A DNA stretch of 64,000 nt from Veronia nyctiphanis (GTDB taxonomy: Bacteria > Pseudomonadota > Gammaproteobacteria > Enterobacterales > Vibrionaceae). Made by a program: the position numbers and the translations under genes. Below the pieces are notes generated by a model that had not been told where the DNA came from, made no database searches, and saw only the letters and a list, made by a program, of their open reading frames with translations. The stretch covers positions 1-64,000 of the forward strand of contig NZ_PEIB01000002.1 in assembly GCF_004116385.1 (NCBI RefSeq), read 5' to 3'. The stretch's first letter is position 1; every line of letters begins with the position of its first letter. Below are positions 18,734-29,245 of this stretch, piece by piece.

Positions 18734-19911
18734 GTGAATGAAATGCGCTCGGCTACTCCCAAAAGAACGACCACAAAGAAAACGTCCTCTGATAACAATA
18801 CAAGCAACAAAAAGAATAACCCCAAACGAGGTGCTTCGGTCTCTGTTGGGCGTTCAGACAATAAAAAGCCAGCCCACTTTTCCAAAAAACTGCCAAAAAA
18901 GGCGACCTCTTCATCTCGTTCGCAAAAAACACCGACGAAGAAAGGGCTGCACCCAAGAAACCCTCACCGAAAAAATTACGACTTTGAGGCGCTTGCTAAA
19001 CGTTGCCCAGATTTAAAACCTTATATTGAAACGAACGCTTTCGGCGATCTCTCGGTGAATTTTTCTGAACCAAATGCTGTAAAAATGCTCAACAAGGCCT
19101 TGCTGCACGAGTTTTATGGTGTTGAACATTGGGATATTCCTGAGGCTATCTCTGCCCACCCATTCCCGGTCGCGCCGATTACCTTCACTACATTGCCGAT
19201 CTTTTGGCAGAGAGCCATCAAGGGGAAATACCAAGGGGCAAAAAGGTCAGGGGGCTTGATGTCGGCACTGGGGCGAATTGTGTATACCCCATCGTCGGCG
19301 CTTCGGTATACGGCTGGCAGTTTAAAGCCACTGATATCGATCCTATTTCGGTCAAAGGCGCGAAACTCATTGCAGAAAACAACAAGAACCTCAGGGGGAT
19401 GATTGATTGCCGCCTGCAAAAAAATGCTGAAAATATCTTCATAGGTGTGATAACCCAAAATCAGCGACTTGATTTCACTATGTGTAATCCTCCGTTTCAT
19501 TCTTCTATGGCCGAAGCAATGGCGGGATCAGCAAGAAAAGTAAGAAATCTGTCGGCCAATGCGATGAAAAAAGGAACGCAAAATCGTGCTTCTCCGAAGC
19601 ATATATCTATAAACAAAGGTGAGAAACCCACTCTTAACTTTGGTGGCCAGAAAGCTGAACTTTGGTGCCCCGGAGGGGAGGCCGCTTTTCTTGAAAAAAT
19701 GATCGAGCAGAGTAAGGTATTTGCTCAACAATGCCTGTGGTTTACCTCATTAATATCGAAGAAAGAAAACCTGCCAATAGCAAAGAAAAACCTGAAAAAT
19801 CAGGGCGTCGAAGACATTCGTGTGATTGAAATGGTTCAAGGTCAAAAGGTTACTAGGATATTGGCTTGGACTTACATTACTGCAAATGAACGTGCGGTTT
19901 GGTTTAAGTGA
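18734..19911 (+). CDS. rlmF: 23S rRNA (adenine-1618-N6)-methyltransferase RlmF, frameshifted
   Basis: Methylates A1618 of 23S rRNA. An N-terminal Lys/Thr/Ser-rich tail leads to [13 protein letters not shown] and a conserved N-terminal domain. Then come [16 protein letters not shown] (SAM motif I), DIDPISV, the catalytic NPPFHSS, and [15 protein letters not shown]. One C is missing in a CCC run near 19157; restoring it turns [12 protein letters not shown] into [23 protein letters not shown], the expected family sequence. The start is either 18734 or 18743; both lack a strong ribosome site. Confidence 0.93.
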
Positions 19912-20121
19912 TACAAGGTTCTATCTGACTGTCGTTCAACTTAGACATTGCTCAAGTCTCATTATTTAGCGTGTATCTCATACTTAATTATTTGAGAAAT
20001 TTCTATTCTTTTTGGCCGGATAAACTCCGGTTAAGTTGCACCCATGAAAAGGTCATTGCGCGCAAGTATGCATATCTCGAATGCAATTCACTGCATCCAC
20101 TGCGCGTTTTTACTTTTTTTT

Positions 20122-20127
20122 GGAGGT
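20122..20127 (+). promoter_or_regulatory. Ribosome binding site that selects the TTG start of the zincin
   Basis: GGAGGT four bases before TTG 20132. The longer reading from 20081 has no such site and would bury the lipoprotein signal. Confidence 0.75.
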
Positions 20128-20131
20128 AGCT

Positions 20132-22465
20132 TTGGAATATATAAAACATAAAAGATATCGATGGCTTTTGCTCATCACTGTGTTCCTATCAGGTTGTTTC
20201 ACTGTCGATAAGAAAGAGGTGGACATTGAGAAGGAAGATGGCGGACAAGCTGTCATCGATGTTGTTTTGACCGACAGGCCGTCTAACCGTGTCGTGCTTG
20301 ATATTGTTAGCGATTTACCCGATGAGGTGACGGTATCACGGGCGCAGTTGACATTCACATCAAGTAACTGGAACACACCGCAGACTGTGACATTAACGGC
20401 AATCGATGACGATACCGTTGATAACGACACGGCTAAAATCAAAGTCAGCGTTAATCGCCGTTTGTCCGATTTTTCATTCGGTTTCGCGCAGGATAGGCTC
20501 GTAAACGTGACGGTTGTTAACGATGATCTGGCCGATGTCAGACTCTCAAAAACCGCAATGACAATTCCTGAAAATGCAGGGGCCGGAGAATTTACTGCCG
20601 TGTTAACCGCGCAGCCTAAATCGGATGTGATTGTAGATGTTGAAAGTAATGATGTCGACGAGGCAACAGTAACCCCATCTCAGATTACATTCTCTCCCTC
20701 GAACTGGAATACGCCTCAAGCGCTGTCAGTGTTTGGCATTGACGATGACAAAACGACAACGGATACAGCAACGGTCAGTGTGTCAGTAAATCCGCTTTCT
20801 GATGGCGGTTTTGTAGAAATACCGGTGAAGAGTGTCTTGGTCACGCTCGAAAACGATGACGATGGTGAACAGCCTAAAGCCATTAAGGTTGATCCCGCGC
20901 AACCACCTGAGCAGTTAGTCGTGACGCTGCCAGGCCGTAATGATTATTTTAAATTGCACAAAACGTCTCAGCGTGGGCCTGACTTTGAGGTGGTCAGAGT
21001 CAGATCTGATGGCACTAAAGAAGCATTGGACGCCGGAGAAGTAAGAACTTACACGGGTTACAGCCCGACAGCACCAGAAATACTCATGGCCGCGACGCTG
21101 TTACATAACGGTGATTTACGATATCAACTTTTCCGTGGTGTTAATGATGACATTATTGGAAACCCCTCGTCAGCAGCGAGAGAAGATGATTACGACGCAA
21201 GCAGGCCGACAAATGTGACGTTCTGGGACCGTATGCCAGCGCCGCCAATTACGATTCTTCAACCTATGGGAACGCTGACCGACCCTGCACCAAGCCCTTA
21301 TAAATTGGCAGACCTGTCGTTGATTCTTGATGCGAGCCGCTGGACAAATCTTGGTTTCCAGAAAGACCGCTCTATCATAGAAAAAACAGAGACCAGCATT
21401 AACTTTACCGATGCCTTGTATTTACGAGACATGAGTTGGCGACACCCTATCGACAAGGTACTTATTTACGAAACCTTCCCTGCTTCTGGCACCAATGAAT
21501 GGACAAAGACCAAAACACGTGTGGACAGCTTGTTCCCCGGTAATATCTCTGACCATTATGCCACTATTGGTCAAGTTGGTGGTGGGTTAGCATTTGTCTG
21601 CAACACTCATTCAATCAGCGCTGTGTACAACAGTTTTGATGCGGGATACGCGGAGTTTTGGCATGTCTTCCGACACGAAATCGGTCACAACCATGGTTCC
21701 GGCCACTACACAGGAGGAGCACCTGAGGGGGCAACCATTATGTCGGGTAACAGTATTCCGCTATCAAAAATAAGTGGCCCGGAATCTGATGTCATGAAAG
21801 GTTGCGCAAGCTGGAAATTCAAAGATGCGTATCGTGATGGACAAGCGCCCTCGCATCCCGTCCCGCCTTATGCAAAATTTGATAAGGTGCTGATCAAAGG
21901 TTCAGAGCGAGAAATTGTCCTTGATGTTCTCAGCAATGATATCGATGCGAATAATGACAAGATCGGTATTCTCGACTTCGTAACAAGCACACGTAACGGA
22001 ACGATTCGCTTCGAACCAGCTGATAGCGCATCAGGTCGGGATAAACTTGTTTACACCGTAGACAGTGTTTTAGCTATCGGTGAAAAAGACAGATTTACCT
22101 ACCGGATTATTGATGCTAACGGTCAGATTTCGACGGGACAAATTGAGATTCAACGCTATCCAGAATCAATCACGCTGTCGACTAATGCTGATCTGAATAA
22201 CATTGCCTCAAATGCCGAGGAAGTTGCCAAACTTTACGACTACTACAGAGAAGTAAAATTTGTCACGTCCAATGGCAATTGGGCAAGCAATATCAGATTA
22301 CCGAGCGGAGACAGGCTAGAGGGACGCGATTTCTTACTGACTGTAAATTCAGCCTATGCCGTAAATTTACATGTGAATGGTGAGGTGAAAACCTATTTCA
22401 GAGGACAGACCATATCGGGTACATACGGAAATGGTGCCTGGAAATTGTTTGAAATCGCGTTTTAG
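20132..22465 (+). CDS. Large secreted lipoprotein zinc metalloprotease with HExxHxxGxxH motif
   Basis: About 777 residues. A TTG at 20132 with GGAGGT four bases upstream opens a lipoprotein signal ending FLSGC (Cys22). Two similar beta-rich repeats (about 35-135 and 140-240, each with SNWNTPQ and an IDDD Ca-type loop) resemble Calx-beta or cadherin-like units. The catalytic centre HEIGHNHGSGH lies at 515-525 with a possible Met-turn ATIMSGN after it, as in M66/StcE-TagA-type zincins. A cadherin-like VLSNDIDANND segment and a final domain of about 90 residues follow. Surface mucin or glycoprotein cleavage is a guess by analogy. A strong terminator ends the gene. Confidence 0.87.
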   Translation: MEYIKHKRYRWLLLITVFLSGCFTVDKKEVDIEKEDGGQAVIDVVLTDRPSNRVVLDIVSDLPDEVTVSRAQLTFTSSNWNTPQTVTLTAIDDDTVDNDTAKIKVSVNRRLSDFSFGFAQDRLVNVTVVNDDLADVRLSKTAMTIPENAGAGEFTAVLTAQPKSDVIVDVESNDVDEATVTPSQITFSPSNWNTPQALSVFGIDDDKTTTDTATVSVSVNPLSDGGFVEIPVKSVLVTLENDDDGEQPKAIKVDPAQPPEQLVVTLPGRNDYFKLHKTSQRGPDFEVVRVRSDGTKEALDAGEVRTYTGYSPTAPEILMAATLLHNGDLRYQLFRGVNDDIIGNPSSAAREDDYDASRPTNVTFWDRMPAPPITILQPMGTLTDPAPSPYKLADLSLILDASRWTNLGFQKDRSIIEKTETSINFTDALYLRDMSWRHPIDKVLIYETFPASGTNEWTKTKTRVDSLFPGNISDHYATIGQVGGGLAFVCNTHSISAVYNSFDAGYAEFWHVFRHEIGHNHGSGHYTGGAPEGATIMSGNSIPLSKISGPESDVMKGCASWKFKDAYRDGQAPSHPVPPYAKFDKVLIKGSEREIVLDVLSNDIDANNDKIGILDFVTSTRNGTIRFEPADSASGRDKLVYTVDSVLAIGEKDRFTYRIIDANGQISTGQIEIQRYPESITLSTNADLNNIASNAEEVAKLYDYYREVKFVTSNGNWASNIRLPSGDRLEGRDFLLTVNSAYAVNLHVNGEVKTYFRGQTISGTYGNGAWKLFEIAF

Positions 22466-22493
22466 TCAGCGTGTGATCGAGGGAGTGAACGCG

Positions 22494-22524
22494 AAAAGCA
22501 GGTATGAAAATACCTGCTTTTTTT
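22494..22524 (+). terminator. Rho-independent terminator after the zincin gene
   Basis: AAAAGCAGGTAT (22494-22505) pairs with ATACCTGCTTTT (22510-22521) around a GAAA tetraloop, then more T. Confidence 0.93.
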
Positions 22525-22624
22525 GTGCGCTAAATAGTCTGGCTCGCATTTTATCTCTGGCTTTATTGAATTTCCTGACTGTAGCGGAAAAATGGTCACG
22601 CTAACTTCTGGAAAATAAAAACAT

Positions 22625-23182
22625 ATGCTTAGAATTAAGGTCGTTGGAACTAACGGCAGTGGAAAATCCTATTTCAGTGCAAAGTTGTCTCGGGTGTTAA
22701 ATGTGCCTTACATAGAAATGGATGCACATTACTGGCGACCTGACTGGCAAACAGCACCAAGCAGAGAGTTTGTCACCAACCTCAAAACAGCAATGCGTTC
22801 TTCATCTTGGGTCATGGATGGGAATTACGACCACATCAGTGGCGAGGTCATGCCAGATGTCGACACACTCATTTGGCTGGATTACTCCTTTAGCCGAACG
22901 GTCTCTCAGGCCCTAAGAAGCGCCGTAAATAATGTCGTGACCAGAAAAGAGATGTGGGCGGGTAACAGAGAAACGTTGAAAACGGCATTTTTCAGTAAAG
23001 ATTCTCGATTCATCAGTACCGTAAAAACCTACCATCAAACACGTCGACACCTCTCTGCGCGTGTGACAGAAGAAGGCATGAAACATCTGAATATTATCAG
23101 ACTCAAGCATCCAGATGAGGCTGCAGCGTTTTTAAGCGCAATGCAGCCAGCAAAGCAAGAGACGGTTCAAATAGTAAGTTGA
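22625..23182 (+). CDS. P-loop kinase-like protein (adenylate-kinase/topology-modulation type)
   Basis: 185 residues. Walker A GTNGSGKS at 8-15 is followed by the PYIEMDAHYWRPDW lid-substrate region and SSSWVMDGNYDHI, a Walker-B-like strand in the FlaR/topology-modulation branch of small nucleotide kinases. LIWLDYSFSRTVSQALRSAV is the late helix typical of this group. The annotation topology modulation protein is traditional and has weak support; phosphotransfer to a small molecule is more likely. The gene stands alone between a terminator and a convergent Nudix gene. Confidence 0.82.
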   Translation: MLRIKVVGTNGSGKSYFSAKLSRVLNVPYIEMDAHYWRPDWQTAPSREFVTNLKTAMRSSSWVMDGNYDHISGEVMPDVDTLIWLDYSFSRTVSQALRSAVNNVVTRKEMWAGNRETLKTAFFSKDSRFISTVKTYHQTRRHLSARVTEEGMKHLNIIRLKHPDEAAAFLSAMQPAKQETVQIVS

Positions 23183-23295
23183 TTGTGCACTCTTTAACAT
23201 TTCACCGCAGGTTCGGTTGATGCGTGTCTCCAAGCTCCTGTAGTGATTGCGTCTGTTGTCTTTATGCCAGCAGGTGAAATCAACGTGGGGTTATC

Positions 23296-23820
23296 TCATT
23301 CGTTGAGCCGAATGTGTTGCAGTAAATACGTTTCTCTTTCTATTGAAAGGCCTTTTTTCGCCGAGTTCTCAATAGTATTCAGGTTATGCGCGATTGCTTG
23401 GTCGATATCTACCCACTCAGCTCGCATACCATTCTTAATCTCATAGTCCTCGAGTTTTACTGCGCCGAGCTCTTCATCTACGTCACAGGTAAAGCAGTAC
23501 GACAGCATGTGCACGACATCGAACTCAGCTTTGTACCAAGGGCGGAACTCTTCATACAGGCCATAAGCGACGACATTTCTGATATTTTGTGCGCCTGTTT
23601 CTTCTTGTAACTCACGAACAAGACCCGCTTCAATATCTTCACCTGCATCCACACCACCACCCGGTAGTGAGTAGTCCTGATATCGCTCTGTGTACATCAA
23701 TAAAATTTTGTTCTCTTTTATTGTAATGGCTCGTGTCGCAAGGCGGGTAAACTGGCTTTTGTCTTCAAGCGGCTCGACATCAGGGTGGATACTGGTTTTA
23801 AGTTTATTCACAACGTACAA
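23296..23820 (-). CDS. Nudix hydrolase
   Basis: 174 residues with a full Nudix box: GGVDAGED...RELQEETGA (pattern GX5EX7REUXEEXGU) near 55-77. A beta-strand opening (ATRAITIKENKILLMYTER) and a C-terminal part with EWVDIDQAI are family-like. It hydrolyses a nucleoside diphosphate linked to some other group; the substrate is not given by sequence. The gene ends convergently with the P-loop protein. Confidence 0.92.
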   Translation of the reverse strand: MYVVNKLKTSIHPDVEPLEDKSQFTRLATRAITIKENKILLMYTERYQDYSLPGGGVDAGEDIEAGLVRELQEETGAQNIRNVVAYGLYEEFRPWYKAEFDVVHMLSYCFTCDVDEELGAVKLEDYEIKNGMRAEWVDIDQAIAHNLNTIENSAKKGLSIERETYLLQHIRLNE

Positions 23821-23915
23821 CTTGTCTGAAAGGATCGGGTATTTGATTGGCGGTTATTGTCGCGAAGAGTCGCTCCTTTGCAAAAGAAAGTCGCCAATTC
23901 ATTCATGTGAATCAT

Positions 23916-24425
23916 TTACAAAGACGATCCCGATTCAGCAGTGTAAGCGAGAACATGGTTTGCATGAGTTTCTCCATCAAGCAGAAAACTCACTTCTCCG
24001 ATAATGGTAAATCCCAGCCGCTCATAAAACGCTAACGCGGGTGTGTTGTGTATCCATGTGGATAGCCACATTGGGCTACCATACCCAGAAACAGCCTCTT
24101 GGAGTAACGCTCTGCCAATATCTTGTCCCTGAAAATGTCGGGACACATAGAGGGTTTCTATTTCATAGCCGGCATCTGGTTTATCAACAAACTTGGAGGA
24201 TAAATCTAAAATAAGAAGCCCAACTAAATGTTGGTCTTTTTCATACAGAAGGACACGCTTTTCCTTCTGTTGAAGGAGCCTTTCAAAATGTTCAACAGTC
24301 AGTGTGTCTAAAACATATTGAGAAATCTCTTTCCGAATACCTTGCAGGGTATAGCTGTCCAGCCAAACCTGTAAAGATAATGCAGTGATATTAAGACAAT
24401 CAGAAAGTGTTGCAGAACGAATCAT
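23916..24425 (-). CDS. GNAT-family N-acetyltransferase
   Basis: 169 residues with the GNAT core: GYEIETLYVSRHFQGQDIGRALLQEAV carries the acetyl-CoA loop (QGQDIGRAL, a Q/RxxGxG/A type) near 92-118, and LAFYERLGFTIIGEVSF is the closing strand-helix near 138-154. The N-terminus MIRSATLSDCLNI is typical. The acceptor is unknown. Confidence 0.9.
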   Translation of the reverse strand: MIRSATLSDCLNITALSLQVWLDSYTLQGIRKEISQYVLDTLTVEHFERLLQQKEKRVLLYEKDQHLVGLLILDLSSKFVDKPDAGYEIETLYVSRHFQGQDIGRALLQEAVSGYGSPMWLSTWIHNTPALAFYERLGFTIIGEVSFLLDGETHANHVLAYTAESGSSL

Positions 24426-24762
24426 TGTTGACTCCTGTGAAAGTCTTGCGCTAGATATTTTTGTGAAAATTACACGGCGAGGAGCATACGCTTTTTCTGA
24501 TCAGAAGTATGAATATTAGTGCGTAATTACTGATAAAATTTCAATTTCCGATCGAGATAACTTTCTTTATTCGAAGGCGTTATTTGTCACTATTGGATAC
24601 GTGGATTTTCAGATACGACACAAGGATCTCTCATTTGTCTGCCTAGACTGGTAATACGCAAAGGCAATCGAAATGACAAATTGTCTGGGCAGTAAACAGT
24701 TTTTTTAGTCGGACGCAAGAACGCCGAATTCCCCTGTATATTTTCTGAAGAAGGACTTGGTA

Positions 24763-26646
24763 ATGACAAGTTATCAGCAGATTTATGAAGCATCGATTTC
24801 TGAACCCGAACTTTTCTGGCAACAACAAGCAAAAAATATTCAATGGTTTGTCGAGCCAAAACAAATACTGTCAAAAGATGCGAATGGTGCTGACCGTTGG
24901 TTTGCAGACGGTGTTTTAAATACAGCCTATCTGGCACTGGATTACCATATTGAGCAGGGGCGAGGGCAACAAACTGCCTTGATTTATGATTCGCCAGTCA
25001 CCAACTCCGTAAAACGTTACACATATACGCAGCTTAGGGACGAAGTGGCGTTGACTGCGGGCATGTTGTCACAGCAGGGGGTATCTAAAGGGGATAGGGT
25101 GGTGATCTATATGCCTATGGTCCCTGAGGCAGCGATCGCGATGCTGGCGTGTGCGAGACTGGGCGCTGTGCACTCGGTCGTTTTTGGTGGTTTTGCTGCC
25201 CATGAATTGGCGACACGCATCGATGATGCGCAACCCAAAGTGTTGTTAACAGCAAGTTGTGGCATTGAGCTTGATAAAATTATCCCTTACAAGCCGTTGG
25301 TCGATAACGCATTGGAACAAAGCGACTGGCAACCCGGCTCGGTGATCGTGTTACAGCGGGAAGAATGCAAAGCGGCGTTAAGCAGTGATCTCGATAAAGA
25401 TTGGCAAGGTTTGTTGGCCGATTCCTCGCCTCAATTAGAATGCATCCCTTTATTGGCGACGGACCCACTTTATATCCTCTATACGTCTGGTACGACAGGG
25501 AAGCCGAAGGGAGTAGTGCGGGATAACGGTGGACATGCGGTGGCGATGAAATACAGTATGGAGGCTGTATATGGCACCAAACTAGCCGATGTCTTTTGGG
25601 CTGCATCAGATGTGGGCTGGGTCGTCGGCCATTCTTACATCGTTTATGCTCCGCTTATTCATGGCTGCACCACAATAATGTTTGAGGGTAAGCCAGTTAA
25701 AACACCGGATCCCGGCGCTTTTTGGCGAGTGTGTGAAGAATATCAGGTGAATGTTCTCTTCTCTGCACCCACTGCATTCAGAGCAATCAAGAAAGAAGAT
25801 CCGGAAGGTATTGAGGCCCGCAAATATTCGATGGATGCTTTGCGCCATATTTTCATGGCTGGAGAGAGGCTCGATCCTTCCACATTGAACTGGGTAGAAG
25901 AAGTTACGGGTAAGCCCGTCATTGACCACTGGTGGCAGACGGAAACTGGTTGGGCGATTGCGACGAACCTGTTGGTATTGAAGTCTTCGATGTGAAGGCA
26001 GGCTCAGCAACAAAACCACCCGGGCTACCGCATTGAAATATTGGATGCAGATGGTGAACCAGCTGCGGCTAACCAGCAAGGCTATATTGCGATTAAGCGC
26101 CCTTTGCCGCCGTCGTGCCTCCCGAGTATTTGGGGAGATCATGCGAGGTTTGAGTCTGGTTACCTTACCCAGTTTCCCGGCTATTACGCCTCAGGCGATG
26201 GTGGCTACATTGATGAAGACGGCTATGTGTTTGTTATGGGACGCATAGATGATGTTATCAATGTCGCGGGCCACCGCCTTTCCACCGGAGAAATGGAAGA
26301 AATTGTCGGTGCGCACCAAGCTGTCGCAGAGTGTGCAATTGTCGGAAAACATGATGAACTTAAAGGTCAGTTACCCCTTGGTTTGGTGGTTTTGAAAGAC
26401 GGGTACTTATCTTGTGATGGAAATATCGAAGGTCAACTGGTGGATAAAGTGCGCAGTGAGTTGGGTGCAATTGCTTGCTTTAATCAAGCTGTTATCGTCA
26501 ACCGCCTGCCAAAGACTCGTTCAGGAAAAATTCTTCGTCGCATTATCAGACAGATTGCCGATGGTGAGGAATATACTGTGCCGTCGACAATTGATGATCC
26601 CGCAAGTCTGGACGACATAAGCGAAGCGTTGGGCAAGCGCATCTAG
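24763..26646 (+). CDS. prpE: Propionyl-CoA synthetase (propionate-CoA ligase), two frameshifts
   Basis: Reconstructed as about 627 residues, the usual PrpE length. ANL-family motifs: LYILYTSGTTGKPKGVVRDNGGH (AMP-binding P-loop), DHWWQTETGWAI, YYASGDGGYIDEDGYVFVMGRIDDVINVAGHRLSTGEMEE, and the C-terminal Lys in KTRSGKILRR. The WWQTETG context and YLALDYHIEQGRG favour PrpE over acetyl-CoA synthetase. Near 25967 one C is missing (AACCTG for AACCCTG); near 26025 one extra base restores the frame. AAGGA precedes ATG 24763. No prpBCD genes are nearby, so it may serve propionate or related acids on its own. Confidence 0.9.
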
Positions 26647-26805
26647 TTTTTTACAACCATGAAGTAAATTAACATTATTATGCTGGTGGCGAATTAACTT
26701 GTGTTAAGTCAGAAAAATTTGATAGCGACTTAATATTCAGGTGTTTAGGTGGTTGCGGTTGTGATTTAATCAGACGAACAATGTTTGATATATCGAGACC
26801 TTATC

Positions 26806-27342
26806 ATGGATACGTCGCCAGCATTTTCTAACCGCCAGATTACCGATGATGAGCTGCCATCTTTGCAGTCATTGTCATGGGATAAACTCAGCCCCACCTA
26901 TTTTACCGTGAACATCTGGCTCAGGCTTTTAACCAATACGCTGATTTTCGCTGGCAGCGTGGCGTTGAGATGGTTGCCCGTGTCCGAAAACTGGATGTTA
27001 TTGATTACATGCTTGAATGTATTATGTGCCCTCGCAATACCCATTGGCGTTATTTGGGGCTATTTTGCAGACAAGCGAATAGGTTTCAGTCTGAGAGAGC
27101 AGGATATCAGTGTACGGAGCGGCCTGGTTTTTCGTTCCATTATTACTCAACCAATGCTGCGTGTTCAGCATGTAGAACTGACCCGAGGCCCGATAGAAAG
27201 AAAGGCGGGACTGGCTACATTAGAGGTATTCAGTGCCGGCGGTGACTCGGGCACGTTTTCTATACCAGGCTTGCCTGAAGAAAAAGCCAAAGAAATCCGT
27301 CAGTTTATTCTTGGTCATGGAGACCTCACACGTCATGACTAA
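26806..27342 (+). CDS. Bacterial PH-domain membrane protein (YdbS-like, DUF304)
   Basis: 178 residues. Two membrane helices near the N-terminus (LTNTLIFAGSVALRWL and LLITCLNVLCALAIPIGVIWGYF) precede one bPH_2 domain with the marks DISVRSGLVFRSIITQPMLRVQHVELTRGPIERKAGLATLEVFSAGG. The ATG at 26806 is chosen over an upstream start at 26785. Its last eight bases overlap the start of the next gene, a larger protein with repeated domains of the same type, so the two are translationally coupled as in ydbS-ydbT pairs. Confidence 0.9.
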   Translation: MDTSPAFSNRQITDDELPSLQSLSWDKLSPTYFTVNIWLRLLTNTLIFAGSVALRWLPVSENWMLLITCLNVLCALAIPIGVIWGYFADKRIGFSLREQDISVRSGLVFRSIITQPMLRVQHVELTRGPIERKAGLATLEVFSAGGDSGTFSIPGLPEEKAKEIRQFILGHGDLTRHD

Positions 27343-28876
27343 TCCATCAATATTAGAACCGGAAGCCACATCCAATAGCGTCGGATGGCGTCGCTTATCC
27401 CCGATTGCACTTTTGTACGTGTTGGTTAACATCCTAAAGTTTGCTGCATCAAACATTCTTTATCTATTGCCAGCACTCGTTGTGGGCTGGAACACCGTCA
27501 TTGAATATCCGCATTATTTGGCTTTGGCTGCTCTGCTGATGCTGACTCTCGTTTCTGTCTATTCGGTGCTGACGTTTCGCGCATACCGTTACCGCGTCCA
27601 TCAGGGACATGTCGAAATTCGCTCTGGTGTGCTGCAAAAGACAGCGTTGGATTTGCCTTATGAGCGTATTCAGAATGTTCGGATTGTTCAGCCAATTTAC
27701 TATCGATTTACCGGGCACGTGTGTGTCGAGCTGGATACGGCTGGTTCGAGTGATCAAGAAGCAAAACTTTACGCCCTGAGCAAAAGCTATGCAGAAGATC
27801 TTAAAGCCGAAATACTACAAAAAGTCGCATTAGGTGCTGATATCAATGTGGACGCTGAATCTACGTTTGCTGATCATTCTGGTGAAGTCATCATTAATCA
27901 GCGTTCACTGTTTGATTTAGTATTGCATGGCATCAGCAGCAACAGAGTTTGGATTATGCTGGGTGCCCTCAGCCCATTTACGGATGAAATTATTGATTAC
28001 CTTGAGGCCGCCTCGAGCTACTTAGATCTCGACTTGATAGCGATGCTTGATCCGACAAAAAGTTCGTTAGTCACTGTTGTCGTGTTCTTTTTATCTTTGG
28101 CATTGACTGTGTTTTTGGTCTTGGTATCACTTTCCATTCTCGGCGCAATCATTACATTCTATGGTTTTACACTCAGCCGGGATGACGAGAGGTATATTCG
28201 TCGAAGTGGCCTTTTAACAAAACATGAAGTCACTATAAAGCTCAGCAGACTGCAGCAAATTGTGCTCAAAAGAGATTGGCTTGATATGCTTCTTGGACGG
28301 GTAAATGTAAAGCTTCTCCAATCTGGTTCAACAAACAACAGTGAGACCGCGCAGTCAAAAAACCTGCTTGTGCCATCAGTAACGCCAAAAGAAGCGTTTG
28401 AACTGTCAACAGACGCATGGCCAGAGAATCGGCTTTCTGGAATAACATACAAACGTATTGGTAAAGGGTACATGGTCAGTAGGCTGTCTATGTTTTCGGC
28501 TGTCCTTTCGTTGATATCTCTCCTTGGTTTCACGTTAAATAATTCAAACGTAGCGATATTCTGCCTGATAACGCTTCCATTATTAGCATTGGCCATCTTC
28601 ATTCGTTGGTGGCGTTGGGGTTATGCACATGATGAGCAATATCTTTACGTCCGAAAGGGCTTTCTCGGTGTCGACCAATGCATAGTTCCGCTATATAAAC
28701 TGCAACAAACTCGCTGGAGCCAGACTGTATGGCAGAAGTCGGCAAATGTTGGACAACTTAAAATCGTGCTTGCGAGTGGACGACAAACGGTGCCTTTTGT
28801 CGACAAGACGGAAGGAATAAAGATTCTGGATGATGCTTTACATAGAGTCGAGGATTTGAAACCGAATTGGATGTGA
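27335..28876 (+). CDS. Multi-PH-domain membrane protein (YdbT-like, DUF304)
   Basis: About 513 residues with three bPH_2-like units separated by pairs of membrane helices. Unit one has VHQGHVEIRSGVLQKTALDLPYERIQNVRI near 80-115. Unit two has YIRRSGLLTKHEVTIKLSRLQQIVLKRDWLDMLLGRV near 285-325. Unit three has YLYVRKGFLGVDQCIVPLYKLQQTRWSQ near 435-465. The true start is the ATG at 27335 inside the end of the previous gene; the open frame upstream of it is not family sequence. The role of these membrane PH pairs is unknown; they may respond to envelope state. Confidence 0.9.
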   Translation: MTNPSILEPEATSNSVGWRRLSPIALLYVLVNILKFAASNILYLLPALVVGWNTVIEYPHYLALAALLMLTLVSVYSVLTFRAYRYRVHQGHVEIRSGVLQKTALDLPYERIQNVRIVQPIYYRFTGHVCVELDTAGSSDQEAKLYALSKSYAEDLKAEILQKVALGADINVDAESTFADHSGEVIINQRSLFDLVLHGISSNRVWIMLGALSPFTDEIIDYLEAASSYLDLDLIAMLDPTKSSLVTVVVFFLSLALTVFLVLVSLSILGAIITFYGFTLSRDDERYIRRSGLLTKHEVTIKLSRLQQIVLKRDWLDMLLGRVNVKLLQSGSTNNSETAQSKNLLVPSVTPKEAFELSTDAWPENRLSGITYKRIGKGYMVSRLSMFSAVLSLISLLGFTLNNSNVAIFCLITLPLLALAIFIRWWRWGYAHDEQYLYVRKGFLGVDQCIVPLYKLQQTRWSQTVWQKSANVGQLKIVLASGRQTVPFVDKTEGIKILDDALHRVEDLKPNWM

Positions 28877-29245
28877 GTTCTGATCGTTCATGAATATTGG
28901 TTAAAGCGAAGAAAGTTATATTTATCGCTTTAACCAAAAATAAAGGAAACGATAAATTTTATTTGTTACTTCAAATGTATAATTCATATTTTATTTATTG
29001 AATTAACTATTAAATATAAGTTATTTTTACGCATTTTATTTCTGACTTATTTGTTTCTCTTTCTAAATGGAATTAATTGTGTTTGTTTCAAGAAGTGATA
29101 TTTTCAGAAATCCTTCCTAAAAAGTACTACTAACAAAAAAATAATATTTTTATATAATATAACCATAGTAAATCATATTCACATTAGTATTTAAGCATAC
29201 TTCAAGGGTATTTTCGTGAATTGATTTTGTGAGGATCGTTGATAT
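28877..29245. other. AT-rich intergenic stretch with an inverted repeat
   Basis: About 370 bases, very AT-rich from 28940 on. A perfect 13-base inverted repeat lies at its left end (28897-28937) but lacks a good U-run. The change in composition marks the left edge of the unusual gene cluster that follows. No gene seen. Confidence 0.7.
28897..28937. repeat. Inverted repeat after the PH-domain operon
   Basis: TTGGTTAAAGCGA (28897-28909) pairs with TCGCTTTAACCAA (28925-28937). It may end the PH operon transcript despite the poor U tract. Confidence 0.7.
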
